From NCBI GenBank assembly GCA_022496805.1, contig CM040088.1:17825001-17889000 (forward strand): a DNA stretch of 64,000 nucleotides, read 5' to 3'. The DNA comes from Pohlia nutans. Its lineage: Eukaryota; Streptophyta; Bryopsida; Bryales; Mniaceae. This document shows positions 24,026 to 36,584 of the stretch, piece by piece. The notes under the pieces are model-generated. The model saw nothing but the letters and a program-made list of their open reading frames with translations. It ran no database searches and had not been told where the DNA came from. The position numbers were made by a program, and so were the translations under genes. Each line of letters starts with the position of its first letter. Position 1 is the stretch's first letter.

Positions 24026-24784
24026 TTATTTAGACCAAGTTCAAAACGTAATTTAATTTTTTTAATAAATGTCACTTTGTCAACATGTTGGGAAATCCAA
24101 TAAGTTCCCATTTTCATATTTCTTAAATACCAAAATGCAAGTTTGCCAAATCAAAAGTCAAACAATGAACAATGTTTTCAACATGAATAAGATACCCAAC
24201 ATCCCAAGTAACTAAAACCTTTATATTTGTTTCACACTTTCACATTTGTCCAATTCAAGAATTTATGGTAAATTTGCAAGTCTTAGTAGTAGTGGCATAG
24301 ACTTCTAATTTTGCAGGCCGTAAAAATGGTTATTATTGACAATGCTAATAGTTAGTATGATTGAAGTTAGTGTTGAATTAGATCGAGTGTGAATGTAAAG
24401 CTTGTTTTTATAGTTACAAGCCAATCCTTACTGGATTGATAGATATTGAACATCTACATTAACACGCAATTCCCTATTTTTTTCACTTGGCCAAGTGCAC
24501 TCATTTCGGGACCTAATTGTGCTAAAAAATATTTATCAAAAAAATCTGCAAAAAAACAAATGGTTTTTGTCTTTGCTGAAATGTCAAGTATATTGCAATA
24601 AAACATGAATATTTGAAACTTTTCATTAAAAAAAATTTGAATTCCATTTTTTTATTTATAGAAAAGTCTTGAAAACAGGACACGATCCAAAGAAAAAGGT
24701 GCCTTGGGGCTTTTGCAATACCGGGGAGATGCAAGGGCTAACAGAGCGGAATGTGAGAAGAGAAAGAAGTATAGTAAGGATTTT
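24026..24784. other. Upstream region of the carbonic anhydrase gene
   Basis: AT-rich, and should contain the promoter and leader of the carbonic anhydrase gene. No clear TATA position or upstream exon could be fixed. Confidence 0.35.
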
Positions 24785-24903
24785 TTTTAATTAAATTAAA
24801 TTAAATTAAATTATTCTTTTTTGTTCGCCCTAGGTTGGAGGGTGCACGGCCACAAGGTCAAGGCCTTGCTATGGCTTGTCTGCACCCTCCACCTCAAGGC
24901 CAA

Positions 24904-24940
<37 letters not shown>
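24785..24940. repeat. Microsatellites and a short inverted repeat
   Basis: An (ATTAA)n tract at 24788-24812 and an (AAT)n tract of about 12 units at 24904-24940 flank a short inverted repeat built on GGTTGGAGGGTGCA and TGCACCCTCCACC (24832-24893). Confidence 0.8.
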
Positions 24941-24941
<1 letters not shown>

Positions 24942-25452
24942 GGATATTTTGAACTTGATGTATGAATAAAAGTTGTACGTTATGAATTTTAGATTCTATC
25001 CATATGGTTACATCTATGATTGCTATTACCAATATTTTGTATAAAATTTGAAACTTATATTCAAAATTCTTTTGTAATTCGATTATGAATAAGATATTGA
25101 CAATCTGTGGCTGAAATTTGTTGCGATTGATTGACATGTAATACTCTAAGTGCAGTGATTTTTGGAGATTTTTTGGTCGCTTACTTTTGTGAGTTGACTT
25201 TTTCAATAGCAGTTTTACACTGAAATCTTAGAAATTTTTGGTGAACCACTGCAACATGAAAGGAGGCACAAAAATTTCACAAATCATCTCTTTTCTAATC
25301 AGTTTCTAATCGGTTGACACGTGCATGAAGCTAACTTCCCATAAAATATATAGTAAAAATCCACACTGCAAAAAATACTTGACATATGAAAAAACAGAGG
25401 TTGATTTTGTTCATCATCTAGAAAATTGATGGTTAGACATATAGGAGCTAAC
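24941..25452. mobile_element. piggyBac-like family C fragment (C3)
   Basis: Aligns with C2 from its GGATATTTTGAACTTGATG segment to the right end. The left end is missing at the junction with the (AAT)n tract, and the right end is degenerate (ATAGGAGCTAAC). Confidence 0.7.
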
Positions 25453-26435
25453 ACACACTGCTTTTTATGTTTGTGTGCATAGAGAGCAACCATTTTTTAA
25501 AATATCACAATTTTATATTCATTTTAGTGTGTGTGCTTGCACCAAATGGGTTCCATTCTAAGTGGAAAAGGTGTATCTTTTTTGTTATGAGAGAATGTTA
25601 TGTTTATTGTACTCTACTAGTGGGCCCCGAACGCTAGTGGCCAGCGTGCGTTTGCATTGATATATAGTTGTTTGAGATTTTACATAGAGTATCTTATACT
25701 TATTTACGTTTACAATTGAGTTGAACTTGTGCCCATTGTTCAAAGTTGTTCAAAAAGCATATAGTTTATTGAAATTCAAAATAAAATTACATATATATAT
25801 AAAATTAAAAACCTTGTGTTAGATTCTTGAACATGTATCCATTAATATCTCAGAATTCTAAGTTTTAAATAATAATTAGAAATATAAAATACCTCAGGCC
25901 CTTTAACCCCCTAACGTCCAACACCATTTTCAGTAGTTTTTTTTGGCAATTTCAAAGGTGTGTTGGTTGCAAGCCTCATAACTCTAAAATTGTGATTTTT
26001 TTGGAAAACCAAATTGTATGGACGGATTGAGCACCTACCAGTTATTCTACACACCAAATTTCATGAAAATCCATTGAATAATGAGGAAGATTATAACACA
26101 TCTTGAGTGAAAATTGTTAAAATCATGGCTCTAAAATCTGTACTTTTTGGAAAACAAAGTATAAAAAAAAAAACTTCACTTTTTTGGGCTTTTTTTTTTT
26201 TTTTTTTTCTTCTCTTTTTTTCCCTTTCTAAAGTGAATGAGGAATTTTCATAATGTAATAGTGAATTTCATTACATATTCAAAAAAATGTATCCATGCTT
26301 AAATCCACCCAATATGTTGAGAGTTATGTGTATTCAAAGATTGACAATTCACCATTTTCAGTGTTAATTTTTTTGAGTTGAGAACTCAACAACACTACAA
26401 TATTTACATAATTTGCTGAGAATTTGTATACTTCC
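25453..26435. other. Spacer with a possible truncated TTAA element
   Basis: A TTAACCCCCTAACGTCC end starts at 25903, but I could not locate a matching right end. Poly-A and poly-T tracts lie at 26163-26208. No gene seen. Confidence 0.4.
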
Positions 26436-26637
26436 ATAACGTTCATTAGAGGCCAACTATCACACTTCCGAATCTGAAGCATCTGTCATGGGATCAGAGG
26501 AATCATATAGAATTTTTCTAACTTTCAGCTCGTTCAAGCGAAGAGGGTTGGAGAGTAGGGCTATTTTATTAGTAGTTTTTCTACAATGTTGCTACAATGT
26601 AAAGGGTGTGCTCCAACAAGGGCTAAAGATCGTTATG
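26436..26637. mobile_element. MITE with CATAACGTTC ends, copy 1
   Basis: A 202-base element whose ends are CATAACGTTC and GATCGTTATG. It aligns over its whole length with 31540-31741. The ends resemble the CATAACATTC family, so the two may be related. Confidence 0.7.
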
Positions 26638-28401
26638 CTTGCCACTATTTTCTCCATAACGTTTGACATAAAACTCGGATCGGCATGAGAAAGTGCATTA
26701 GAAAGCTAACTTGAGAGGGCACCACTTTTTAGTTGGGACCCAATTTTAATTACATGCACCGTTTTGGATTTGGGTGTTCTCATGGTACATGTGAGTGAAA
26801 AAGTAGTCCAAAGTGATGGATTTTTGGAGAAAATGGACTTTGAAAAATTCTAGTTAATTTTTCGTAAATGATGGATGTATGAGATTTTAAAGGTTTAGGA
26901 GTATGAGAGATATCCACATAATGATATTTTTGACTCGGTTTATTTTTGGACTAGTGCCCCACTATGACCACATTAGAGTAAGAAAATATGATTTAGTGCT
27001 TCAATTGAATGTAGTGTAAAAAGGATCATAGATAATTAGAATCATATATGACTAGATGTTGAATAATAATAAAGTTATATTCTAAAAATAGAATCCTTTC
27101 ATTCTATGATATTAATAAGCCTCAAAAACCTAAGAATGGAAATATATGCAATTTCATGAAACTTATATAAAGGTTTGCTTCTTAAAACACATGTACATAT
27201 GATGATTTAGTGGAACATGAAATTTAAATACCAAAAATAGTGTGGGAAGGGTAAAAGCCATTCAAATATCTTTTTTTGTGGCAAACAAATTTTTTACATT
27301 GTTATTACAAATCAAATTTAATGTATCAAAGATGGACAATTTTGAAAAATAAATTTGATGAACATCATAATTAAAAAAGAAGAAATTTGTAATTGAAAAT
27401 ATTTTCTAGTTAAAGATATTTTATCACTACATTCACTACATTCACTACTTCAAAAAATAATACTTGATTTTAGGCCTTTCACTCACCCGTACCATGAGAA
27501 CGGCCATTTGTAAGCAAAAATAGAGCCTGAGAGATTGGATTTGGGGTTAAAGTTGTATCCAACTCTAAATTCTCTTCTAATATTTATAAAAACTATCAAA
27601 CGAATAACCTCCCATTAAATTCTTGAACATGTTTTAAGACCCTAATTTGAAAATAAAATTTTTAAATTAGAAAACCTCCCTTTTAAAGTTGTTTCCAACT
27701 GTAAGTAAACTTTTAAGAATATAAATTATCAAAAATAGAAATGATCAACTAAAAAACCTTAGACTTGTCCTAGGGAAGTCACTCTATCTATTTTTAGGAA
27801 CCACCTTAGATAATAGGGTATTTAAAATTATTCTAAAAATAAAAGTAATTCATATTATAATTAGTAGTATTTCAAGAATACTCTTGTTTTTATTCTTGTA
27901 ATCAATTTTAAGCATCCTATAAAAATTACCTTCAAAGATTTATTTGGACCCTATTATTTGTTTGCACCTCATTATGGAATACTTGAAAGTGACTTCCCTA
28001 GAGTCTTGTCAAATGTTAATACATGTATTTGTTGAGGGTTTGAGTTTAAAAATAAAATTCAAAACTTAGAAAAACATCGCCTTTAAAGTTGTCTCTAACT
28101 CTAATAAAAACTTTCCAAGAATAGAAATTACCAAAAATAAAAGTTTATGTATGAATAGTTTTGTTGTTTTACTTTTATATATCACATTACTATGTTAAAC
28201 CTTATAAAATAGGATGTATTTTGTATTAAATAAATTACTAAAAATAAGCATGAATTTAATGTAGAAATGTCTTGGTGTTTTATTTTTAAATATTTAATTA
28301 CTATTAAAAAAATTACTTAGAAAAATAAAATGTTTTTTATATTATAAAGTAAAAGACTAAGTGTAAACATGAATTCCATGCGGAACTATCTTGGTGATCA
28401 C
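26638..28401. other. AT-rich spacer
   Basis: No gene or repeat structure that I can support. Confidence 0.5.
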
Positions 28402-28546
28402 ATAAGGTAACTATATCTTAAAAGGAGAATTTACCTTAAAACGTGCGTATCTACTGCAGTGTAACATTTCTCGGTTGAAATGTCACACTACATTAAATAC
28501 ACACGTTTTAAGATAAATGCTCCCTTTAAGGTATAGTTACTTTACA
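28402..28546. mobile_element. 145-base foldback
   Basis: Arms beginning AAGGTAACTATATCTTAAAA and its near reverse complement enclose a short loop. The arms also share AAAACGTGTGTA-type sequence. Noncoding MITE-like element. Confidence 0.75.
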
Positions 28547-28710
28547 TACATACACCAAAAAAACACACTCCCACAATATATATTGAGTAGACAATATAAC
28601 ATTTTAATCTTGAACTAACAAAATTTGAGAATTAATTTAAATTACATTACTGAATTAAGTAAAATTTCTATATATTAAAAATATTACTATATTCATTCTT
28701 ATAATAAATT

Positions 28711-28808
28711 GATTTTTATTTTATTTTCAAAGAAATATAACTTTTATTTTTATTTTCAAAGAAATATAGCTTTTATTTTTATTTTTGAAGAAATATAACT
28801 TTGATTTT
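28711..28808. repeat. 32-base tandem repeat, three copies
   Basis: The unit has a core TTTTCAAAGAAATATAACTT and is repeated about three times with few changes. It lies 150 to 250 bases upstream of the ORF at 28960. Confidence 0.85.
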
Positions 28809-28959
28809 TGTATAGATGTGATATAAATTTACCACTTAGAGTGCAACAAATATATATTGCCACTATACCACTAATGTTTTAGGACTCAATGTTCTGCAAT
28901 TTTATTTCATGCTTCTTTGTAAATTTGAGACTTTTTATAATCAATATTTTTTATTTATC

Positions 28960-29682
28960 ATGGATGTAAAGGAGCTTGATATATTACTAACTCTACATGG
29001 AGGCTTGACAAAACATGAAAGTACACCAAGAAGGTATTTAAAAATTTTCATGCACGCATTGCCATCTCATTGTAACAAGATTTTATCCATACTCTTAGAT
29101 CCCCTCTTAAAAACCAATGACATTTCAATACTCAATAACATCATTCAACCAGATTTGGAGATGTTGTATGCAACTATACCCCTATCTTTATTACAAATCA
29201 ACACTATTAAACTAGACAACAAGTTTGTGGGTTTACAAATTCTATATTACATGCTTTTACAATATCAATCTAATTTTCTAAAAACACCAATCATCCGCAA
29301 AATATTGTGTTTGTTGCAACATCTGGAAAATCTTGGAGTAATTAGAGGGTATCAACTTTGTGGTTGTACTCCCTATTTTTGCATGGTAGAGTTTTCCAAC
29401 CTCATTTCTTATTTTACAAGGCATGATGATCTTGAAGTGCAGAACTTGGCTCGTGAGTTGAAAAACCTTTGTTCAGAGATTCCCTTGCATGAATCTTCGC
29501 GCGAGACTTGCATTCGAACTGCAATTGAAAAAATCAGAGAAAAAATAGCACGACAAGCTATTGAAGCAAAAATAGCAAGACAAGCTGTTGAAGCAAAAAT
29601 AGCAGGACAAGTTGTTGACGAAAAAATAGCAGGACAAGCTGTTGAAGCAGAAATAACAAGACAAGTGGAAGTAGTGAAGTAA
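28960..29682 (+). CDS. Hypothetical 240-residue protein with 9-residue C-terminal repeats
   Basis: I do not recognise the protein. I start at the ATG at 28960 (MDVKELDILLTLHGG); the frame is open 17 codons further upstream. Residues 1-190 are leucine-rich and probably helical, including a cysteine-containing segment (YQLCGCTPYFCMVEF). From about residue 193 there are five 9-residue repeats with consensus IARQAVEAK, encoded by a 27-base DNA repeat, likely a coiled coil. The reading stops at 29680-29682, but degenerate repeat sequence (KEAKLARKVEALK) continues in another frame to about 29780. The C-terminus may therefore be truncated, or an exon junction is missed. Codon use is AT-rich like the spacer, which lowers confidence. 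Confidence 0.5.
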   Translation: MDVKELDILLTLHGGLTKHESTPRRYLKIFMHALPSHCNKILSILLDPLLKTNDISILNNIIQPDLEMLYATIPLSLLQINTIKLDNKFVGLQILYYMLLQYQSNFLKTPIIRKILCLLQHLENLGVIRGYQLCGCTPYFCMVEFSNLISYFTRHDDLEVQNLARELKNLCSEIPLHESSRETCIRTAIEKIREKIARQAIEAKIARQAVEAKIAGQVVDEKIAGQAVEAEITRQVEVVK

Positions 29683-30884
29683 ACATATTTTACTAGTTAG
29701 GCAAGTGGAACTAGGAAGGCAAACAAAAACAACAAAAGAAGCAAAACTAGCGAGGAAAGTAGAAGCATTGAAGCACGGCCAATGTTGAAGTCAACGTAGC
29801 CATGTAGTCTTTAGAATATTAGTCAAACATTCTTACAAGCATAATCATATAGACAATTCAGAAAAAAAATGTTAGCTGGATAGTTACCCCCTAAAGGTTA
29901 TGTAGTGCTTTATAATTTGATGATTTATAAAGATGTGCTATAAAACAATCATTGAAAGAGAAATTTAGTGACAATGTTTGAATAAAAATTCTAAATTAAA
30001 AACCACAAATTATATTTACATGGTTAAATGTTCAAAAAACATCAAAAATAAACTTATACAATATAAATAAATAAACAAAAAAAATCTTTTAAGATTTTAC
30101 TACAGATCAAATTTTGACATTATTTTCAAATAATTAGTTTTTGTAATGGAAATGATTTCAAATACTATACATGGAGAATTTTTCAAATTTAAATTTCACT
30201 TGCATTGTTAAAATCTTCTCTTAGAACAATTGAAAATCCTACTACATGGAGACTACATGGGATTAAATTACTGACACCTAATATCCTTGCATGGTTGGAA
30301 AAGTCGATCTAGGTTGGAAATCTTATCCAAAGTATACATTCAATGTATTCCATGCAAGTGCACAAAAGAGGTATTATCTATGCTTATGACATAATTGTAC
30401 AAATATGTAGGGGTATTATTTTTTTCAAAGTTTGTATAAAAAAAATTAAATAACTAAATAAATAAAATAAAATAAATAAATATATATATATATATATAGA
30501 TTAGGCCTATTATATATGTGATAGGAAATATACGTTTATGTAAAATGTTGTAAGAAAAACTGTCACTATTTAAAATTTTAACAACTATCAAAAGTCAATT
30601 TTTAAAAATATAAAATCCATTGAATTACCTATAGAGCACCAAATAAACCCAGGTATTGGAAAATTAGATAATATAACAATTTCTGATATTTCAAGTTTCC
30701 AATTTAATATCTCGGCTTTAAATATGTTGTGTTTGCTCATATATAAGAAGTTTACATAGAAGTGTACCACCCAAGTTAACATGTTATACAATAATTTTCA
30801 AGAAGATTAGCCAATGCTTGTTTAAGCAAGGTAAAATCAATAAGAATCAATTCAATACAAGGTTATCATCTAACTACAAGAACA
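29683..30884. other. AT-rich spacer
   Basis: The first 100 bases carry the decayed continuation of the 27-base repeats. A short (TA)n tract lies near 30480-30498. Nothing else is supported. Confidence 0.5.
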
Positions 30885-31102
30885 TAAGGTAGGAGCACCA
30901 TAAACCATACTTAATGCCAACATAATCTAGGTACAATAGTCATCCTAGAACGTAAATCTAGGTAGACCATAGATAACTTATCATTTGGGTCAACATACAA
31001 TAATGGCTCTATGATGTACCTAAATTTGCGTTCTAAAATGATTGCATGGTTTAGATTCTATCGACATTAGGTACAATGTTAGTTTTTGGTGCTCCTATCT
31101 TA
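30885..31102. mobile_element. MITE with TAAGGTAGGAGCACC ends, copy 1
   Basis: 218 bases with inverted ends TAAGGTAGGAGCACC and GGTGCTCCTATCTTA. The interior aligns with 55033-55224. Confidence 0.8.
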
Positions 31103-31539
31103 AGTCAGTTGAACATTTCAATGTCCACATCCAAACTTTCCACGTCAATATCCCCTCTCAACACTCAAAGCCTTCATCACAAAATGCACTAGGGCTCAAC
31201 TTCTCTTCGCTCCAACTTCTCTTCTCTTGAAAGGCTAGGAAGTTGAATAAGATGTGAAATGATTACTTCACATAATAGTCTTTGAGGGCGGAATGGAGCA
31301 TCATGGGAAGACCATTCAAGGATGTGAAAGGCTAGGTTACATCATAGAAAACCTTGCTCTAGAACTATCTACTGCTGGCTCGCGGCTTGCCAACTCACTT
31401 ACAAATCCTACACCCGTTGGAAAGCCACAAGTGGAACCTATAGTCGTCAATACCATTTTTCTAAACCAGCTCCGACCTATGGTCATCATTGGAATTTCAT
31501 TTCAAGAAGTCCAAACATAACGTTCTTTAGAAACCCAAA

Positions 31540-31741
31540 CATAACATTCTTTAGAAGCCTATTGTCGTGCCTCCGAATTTGAAGCATCTATCAAGGGATC
31601 AGAGGAATCACAGAAATTTTTCTCTAACTTCAGCTGGTTCAAACGAAGAGGGTTGGAAAATTGGACTATTTTATTAGTAGTTTCTCTACTGTGTTGCTAC
31701 AGTGTAAAGGTGTGGTCCAACAAGGGTTAACAAACGTTATG
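31540..31741. mobile_element. MITE with CATAACGTTC-type ends, copy 2
   Basis: Aligns with 26436-26637 over its whole length. Ends are CATAACATTC and AAACGTTATG. A further CATAACGTTC end starts at 31516, just before it, suggesting a partial duplicate of the end. Confidence 0.7.
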
Positions 31742-32151
31742 AAAACCCACTAATAATAAATATTCTAATATACACTTTGTTGTACCAAATAAAAGAATGA
31801 AAGCTGTGATTGAATTTCTTTGTCGTTACAAAAGAGTGTGTGCCTTCTTGCAAACAAGCCAAGTAATTCAAAGCAAGAGCTAGCGAAGCAAGAAAAAGCT
31901 TTGAAGCACTAAAAACACGATTGGACTACTTCTATAGTAGGGCACAAATATGATGCAAGTAAAAAAATGAAAGAATCACCAAGAGTCATGTTTTTAATTT
32001 TTTTGTTTTTCAAATATTGACTGGTTTGTTCCATAATCAAAATGATAATGAATCTTTCACATAAAATTTCACTAATAAAGCTGCACGAAAAAACAAGGAA
32101 GAACATTGACATGGGACACAATGCAAGTGCCCCCGCAAGTGCCCGTTGTGG

Positions 32152-32729
32152 TTAACCCTCAAACGTCCTCACCTATGTTCAGTTTGGGCAAGTTTGCAAA
32201 GATACATTATAAAATGCAACTAAGAGGGATATTTGGAACTTGATGTATGAATAAAAGTTATACATTATGAATTTCAGATTCTATCCATACGGTTAGATTT
32301 ATGATTACTATCACCAATATTTTTTCTATAAATTTTGAAACATAAAATAAAAATTATTTTGTAATTCGATTACAAATAAGATATTGACAACCTGTGGATG
32401 AAATTTGTCGTGATGGTTTAGAATGTAGTACTTTAGATGTAGTGATTTTTGGAGATTTTTTGGATGCTTGATTTTAAGAGTTTATTTTTTCAAAAGCACT
32501 TTAAGACTAAAATCTTCAAAATTTCGGGTGAAACAACGCAACATGAAATGAGGGATAATTTTTTCACAAATTGTTTCCTTTTTGATCAGATCACACATGC
32601 ATGAAGCTAACTTCCCATAAAAAATTCAGTAAAAAAAGTCACACTACAAAAAGTGCATGGCGGATGAGAAACTATGGATGAAATCCATACATCATGCAAA
32701 ATATGCATGGTTGGGCAGTTAGGGGTTAA
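32152..32729. mobile_element. piggyBac-like element, family C, copy C4
   Basis: Complete, 578 bases. Left end TTAACCCTCAAACGTCC, right end GGCAGTTAGGGGTTAA. The interior aligns with C1 and C2. Confidence 0.85.
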
Positions 32730-33050
32730 TGTTTTGGATACTTGCAAAAGCTAAAGTGTCTATTTCTCGGTCTATTCTCAAAAGGGGAGAGTAATTTTGC
32801 ACCAATGGTTCTTTGTCCGATGGGCACTAGCTCATTGTCAAAACGAACATACACTTTATTCATGCCGGCCTCAAAAGAGGATCGAAGTTCTTATCTATCA
32901 ATCCACTTGCAAAAGAATTGAACTAGATATTAACCACAACAAGACACTTACACCGTATTCTACCGTAGGACGGATAGTTTGTCTTGTGTTAGTGACTTCC
33001 AATTGTTGTCCACACCCCCCTCAATCAATATCCTTGACAGCACAGGTAAC

Positions 33051-33253
33051 TACCGTACCCGACCACCATGGTCAGCAAAAAATAATTATAAAAAGAGAAG
33101 CCCAAATCATTTTCTCAAAAAGACTCTATTTTCTATGATGAAAAAGAGAATCTTATAAAATATTCATAAAATATTTGGAAAATATTTGCATCATTTCAAC
33201 AAAAAAATTAAATATTCGGCATGAGCTGCCGACCATGACGGTCGGGTACGGTA
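33051..33253. mobile_element. Foldback with TACCGTACCCGACC ends
   Basis: 203 bases with inverted ends of about 27 bases (TACCGTACCCGACCACCATG and its near complement). AT-rich, noncoding centre. Confidence 0.75.
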
Positions 33254-34091
33254 TGTTGTTTCCAAAACCTAACCCTAATAACCAATCCGGTAGACATGAT
33301 TAGGGTTAGGAGCGGAGACTGACATTCTTGTCAAAGTGCAGTAGATGTTCTCACATATAAATTCAAAAGGACTCACACAGTTATGTTCGTGTTCCAAAAA
33401 CAAGATATTTTTTCTACTGAGGCTTGCTATAGAGATAATATGTGCATTGAAAAAACAACACCCTTATTATTGGGAGCATTGTCTTCTCTAATCTGTTGTA
33501 GTCGATGTGAAGGGTAGAGAATTATTGTGCAATGGCGAAGGTGAGGATTGTGTTGAGGAATGATGCAAAATGTCCATTTGTTAAGAGAATTTGTGATCGG
33601 TAAAATAGAAGGAAACATCCACAACGTTGATAGCATTTTTGAGATTTTCTCAGCTTACATGTTATTTGAGAACGAGTATGCATTGCTAATTCTCACCTTC
33701 CTGCTCTGGATGCAAGAATATTGTCATGCCATTTCAAGGTTTGTAGCAACTTATCCCTTCCTAGTTGTTTGGAATTATAATCTGTACCATGTGTTGTTGT
33801 TGGTTTACGTAATTTAAATGGTCGTGAGTAGCATGCATTCACACATCGTTGTCTGTTATGGCAAACCCTAGCTTTATACAGACCACGAATTTCATCTATT
33901 GTGTAAAATGAAAAATTCTAGGGTTACACTGAATTTTGATTCTGTACCAATATGATAAAACTGTTATCAACTAGTCGTGTATGCCCTAATTTTTGTCAGT
34001 AGTGAAAGAGGATGCAAGATTATTCAAGCATGAAGAGATGTGAAAATTGATGTAGGGATGTCGATACGGTAGGGCGTTTGGAGCATTATTG
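33254..34091. other. Spacer upstream of the small membrane-protein ORF
   Basis: Short open frames only. It may include the leader of the ORF at 34092, but I cannot fix a transcription start or splice sites. Confidence 0.4.
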
Positions 34092-34448
34092 ATGTCGCCG
34101 CAAGTTCCTGAGCCTGCGGGAACGTTTTGGGGATGTGTAGTGATCGCAGCAGCTGTGGTGGTGGGATCGGTAGCCATGGCTCACCAGAGTGGGAAAATCG
34201 CGCACCACATGATGACCACTTTGGCAAATCAAGGAGACCGCATCACCAACACCGCGGAGAGGATGAGCAACACGTCGGAGCGACTGGCCATGGCTCTGGC
34301 TCACCAGAGCGATCGTCTTGCCACCACCGGAGAGAGGATCGCTTCTGTTGCTGAGACTATTGACATCAATGTCAACTTCAAACATGTAATGTCACCCTTT
34401 CACTTGAATACTGTCTGTCTTCAATGTAATTCATGGTTGTGCCATTAG
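34092..34448 (+). CDS. Small putative membrane protein or first exon
   Basis: Unrecognised. From the ATG at 34092 (MSPQVPEPAGTFWG) the frame encodes a hydrophobic segment at about residues 14-31 (WGCVVIAAAVVVGSVAMA), followed by a polar helical stretch with repeated motifs (AHQSGKIAHHMMTTLANQ, and later ALAHQSDRLATTGERIASV) that would form a coiled coil. The GC content is higher than in the surroundings, as for the confident exons. A GT donor at 34386 (AAACAT|GTAATG) could end a coding exon in phase 0 after 98 codons. Otherwise translation stops at 34446-34448 after 118 residues. No downstream exon was identified. Confidence 0.5.
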   Translation: MSPQVPEPAGTFWGCVVIAAAVVVGSVAMAHQSGKIAHHMMTTLANQGDRITNTAERMSNTSERLAMALAHQSDRLATTGERIASVAETIDINVNFKHVMSPFHLNTVCLQCNSWLCH

Positions 34449-34670
34449 TTCACACTAGTAGGAAATGTGTCGTTTTTCACTTCCTATAATTGAAAAAGGA
34501 ATGAAACTGCGCTAGTGGGCTGTGTCAGTGCTGGTGAGTGGTTTTGGTCGCAAGAAGACAGAAATATAACCATACTATTCAGCCACCATTCATTGTTTTC
34601 ACGAAAGGGGAAATGAAAAACAACAGGTCTGGTACTAGTGTTAATTGCATGCAAAGTAAGGTAATCTACC

Positions 34671-34915
34671 CTAGTGATTTTTTTTCATCCAAAAATAGCC
34701 CTATTACTACACTTGAAATACAGTGGCTAATTTTAATGAAGGATTTTAGAAAATATGAAAGGAAAAATAGCCAAATACTTAGGAGAAAGTTCAGTGAGTA
34801 GTCAAGTTTTGCCTAGGTATTCATCATGGTATCATCATGGTAGCACCAAGTATCACCCAAGTATCACCACAATATCGAGAAACAAGCTGGCTACTTGGGA
34901 AAATTGAAAAAAATT
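34671..34915. repeat. Dispersed repeat, reverse partner of 51678-51935
   Basis: The two segments align in opposite orientation over about 240 bases. The shared part includes a short tandem stretch built on GTATCACCCAA. No inverted ends were found, so the class is unknown. Confidence 0.7.
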
Positions 34916-35919
34916 CATTCATCTACCCTATATGTGTCATATGACTCTTTGTACCACTTGTGACTGTCACTTTGTATTACTGTCTTACATTTAGCATTTT
35001 GATATGTACATTACTAGTTCACAATGGCATGTAAAACATTGCCAGAAAAATTTCAAGCAAAATATCGTTGCATTATATTGAGAAGTTAGGGGTTTTTTGG
35101 CTTGTTCCATGGGATGGACATAATCCCCGATTATGAGAGATTTCCTCCGTAATTATTAGGGTTTTTTGGCACTGCTTTGTGATGGGCAATCAACTGTGAC
35201 TTGATCTTTACGGGAATTTTTGACTCGAATATCAGGTTGCGCCCTCTTACTCATCGAAAATTCTCATAAAGACCTTGTCAGGGTTGATTGCCCTATGCAA
35301 ATAGGGTGACTTTCGCGTTGTGACATAAGGAGGGTAGGTTATTTAGAAGATACTCTTCTGTCACTTTCAACATTTTAACCAATATGTATCAGGGTTTGTC
35401 TATCGTGATGTGACGTGGGGTCTTCGCAACAAGATGTCATGATGGATACTTACATGTCGATGATGTATAAATTTGGAAAATTACAAATCAATTATTACTA
35501 TTTACAATTTACCAATTAGTTAAAACCATGGAAAAAGTTAGTTGTGACTATCCTTCCAATCCGTCCTTCGAGACTATGTATGAGTGCTTTCATTGGGAAG
35601 CTATTGTTGTTGAGCTTATTAGAGAGATCGCTTTGGATGCAAGAACCTAATCTGTTAACATCAAATTTTTATCACTGATTGAAATCATCGTACATAGTGA
35701 TAAAAATGTAGGAGGTTGTAGGCAACAATTGAAAGGATATTAGACCCCATTTCCATTCAAAAACAAATGTACGAATAGAAGTCATGCTTACACTCAACTT
35801 GCTAATTGTAGGCCAACCAAGTATATTGGAAGAGATGAGTTGTTGTTGGTAACAGGGGTTGCTATAGGAGACATGATTAGATCACCTAATGCATTATGTA
35901 TCCTCTACCTTAAGTTGTA
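34916..35919. other. Spacer with scattered decayed coding-like pieces
   Basis: A 40-codon frame at 35528-35650 (MEKVSCDYPSNPSFETMYEC at its start) and a piece near 35830-35910 (ELLLVTGVAIGDMIRSPNAL) look protein-like but are isolated and interrupted. They could be remnants of a transposase or host gene. I cannot assign them. Confidence 0.3.
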
Positions 35920-36117
35920 CTCCCTCCGTTTCAAAACCAAAGTCCTGGTTTTTAGCAATTTTTTTCCCCTAGTTTTTGTCCTATGTTTTATACTTCAAAT
36001 GTGAACCCTATCCACTTCAAACTTGTTCGACAATGAGAGTGACACAAAAACTGCACATTACTAGAAAAGATAGACAATTTTTTGAGTACTGAGACTCTTA
36101 TTTTGAAACGGAGGGAG
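35920..36117. mobile_element. Stowaway-type MITE
   Basis: Inverted ends CTCCCTCCGTTTCAAAA and TTTTGAAACGGAGGGAG, 198 bases, with a TA flank on the left and CA on the right (one base lost). This is the canonical terminus of plant Stowaway elements (Tc1/mariner). A diverged fragment (AAAATGGAGGGAGTAC) lies near 14859-14874. Confidence 0.9.
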
Positions 36118-36573
36118 CATGTTTTGGGTGTGCACAGGATTGATGACCATGGCAGGGTGATATTGTTCAAGAGGAGATAGGTTGCCAAGACTTTGGTAGA
36201 ATTTTTTTTCTACCAAGCATCCAAGGTGAGAGAGAGACTTGTCTTGCCCAATCTTAATTGTTTGCGACATGGTGAACTTCAGCCCATCCACAAATGTGAT
36301 GAGGCTGCCAACTCCATATTGTCACACCTCTGGCAACCATCCCGTGCCCCTTAGTTCCTAAGTCCTAACTAAGCAGATTCTGCAATCACATGTACACAAC
36401 ATCATATATTCCATGCAGGTACCAGAATGGGATAATAGAGGGTGTGATTGTAGCACAGCCCTCCTGCAATTCATAATTGATGAGATTTTTAGGATTGGAT
36501 GTCAGATATGTTGATTTTTATCCCAGAAGTTTCTGAATCATGAGTATGGGTTCTATTTCCATATCTATCATAA
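36118..36573. other. Spacer
   Basis: Contains a short coding-like piece (VLGVHRIDDHGRVILFKRR near 36120-36180) that ends in a stop. No gene supported. Confidence 0.35.
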
Positions 36574-36584
36574 GGTTCTTTAGC

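Noticed and set aside
29473..29664. Minus-strand 63-codon ORF (SCYFCFNSLSCYFC-type repeats)
   Set aside because: It is the antisense image of the 27-base repeats of the + strand ORF.
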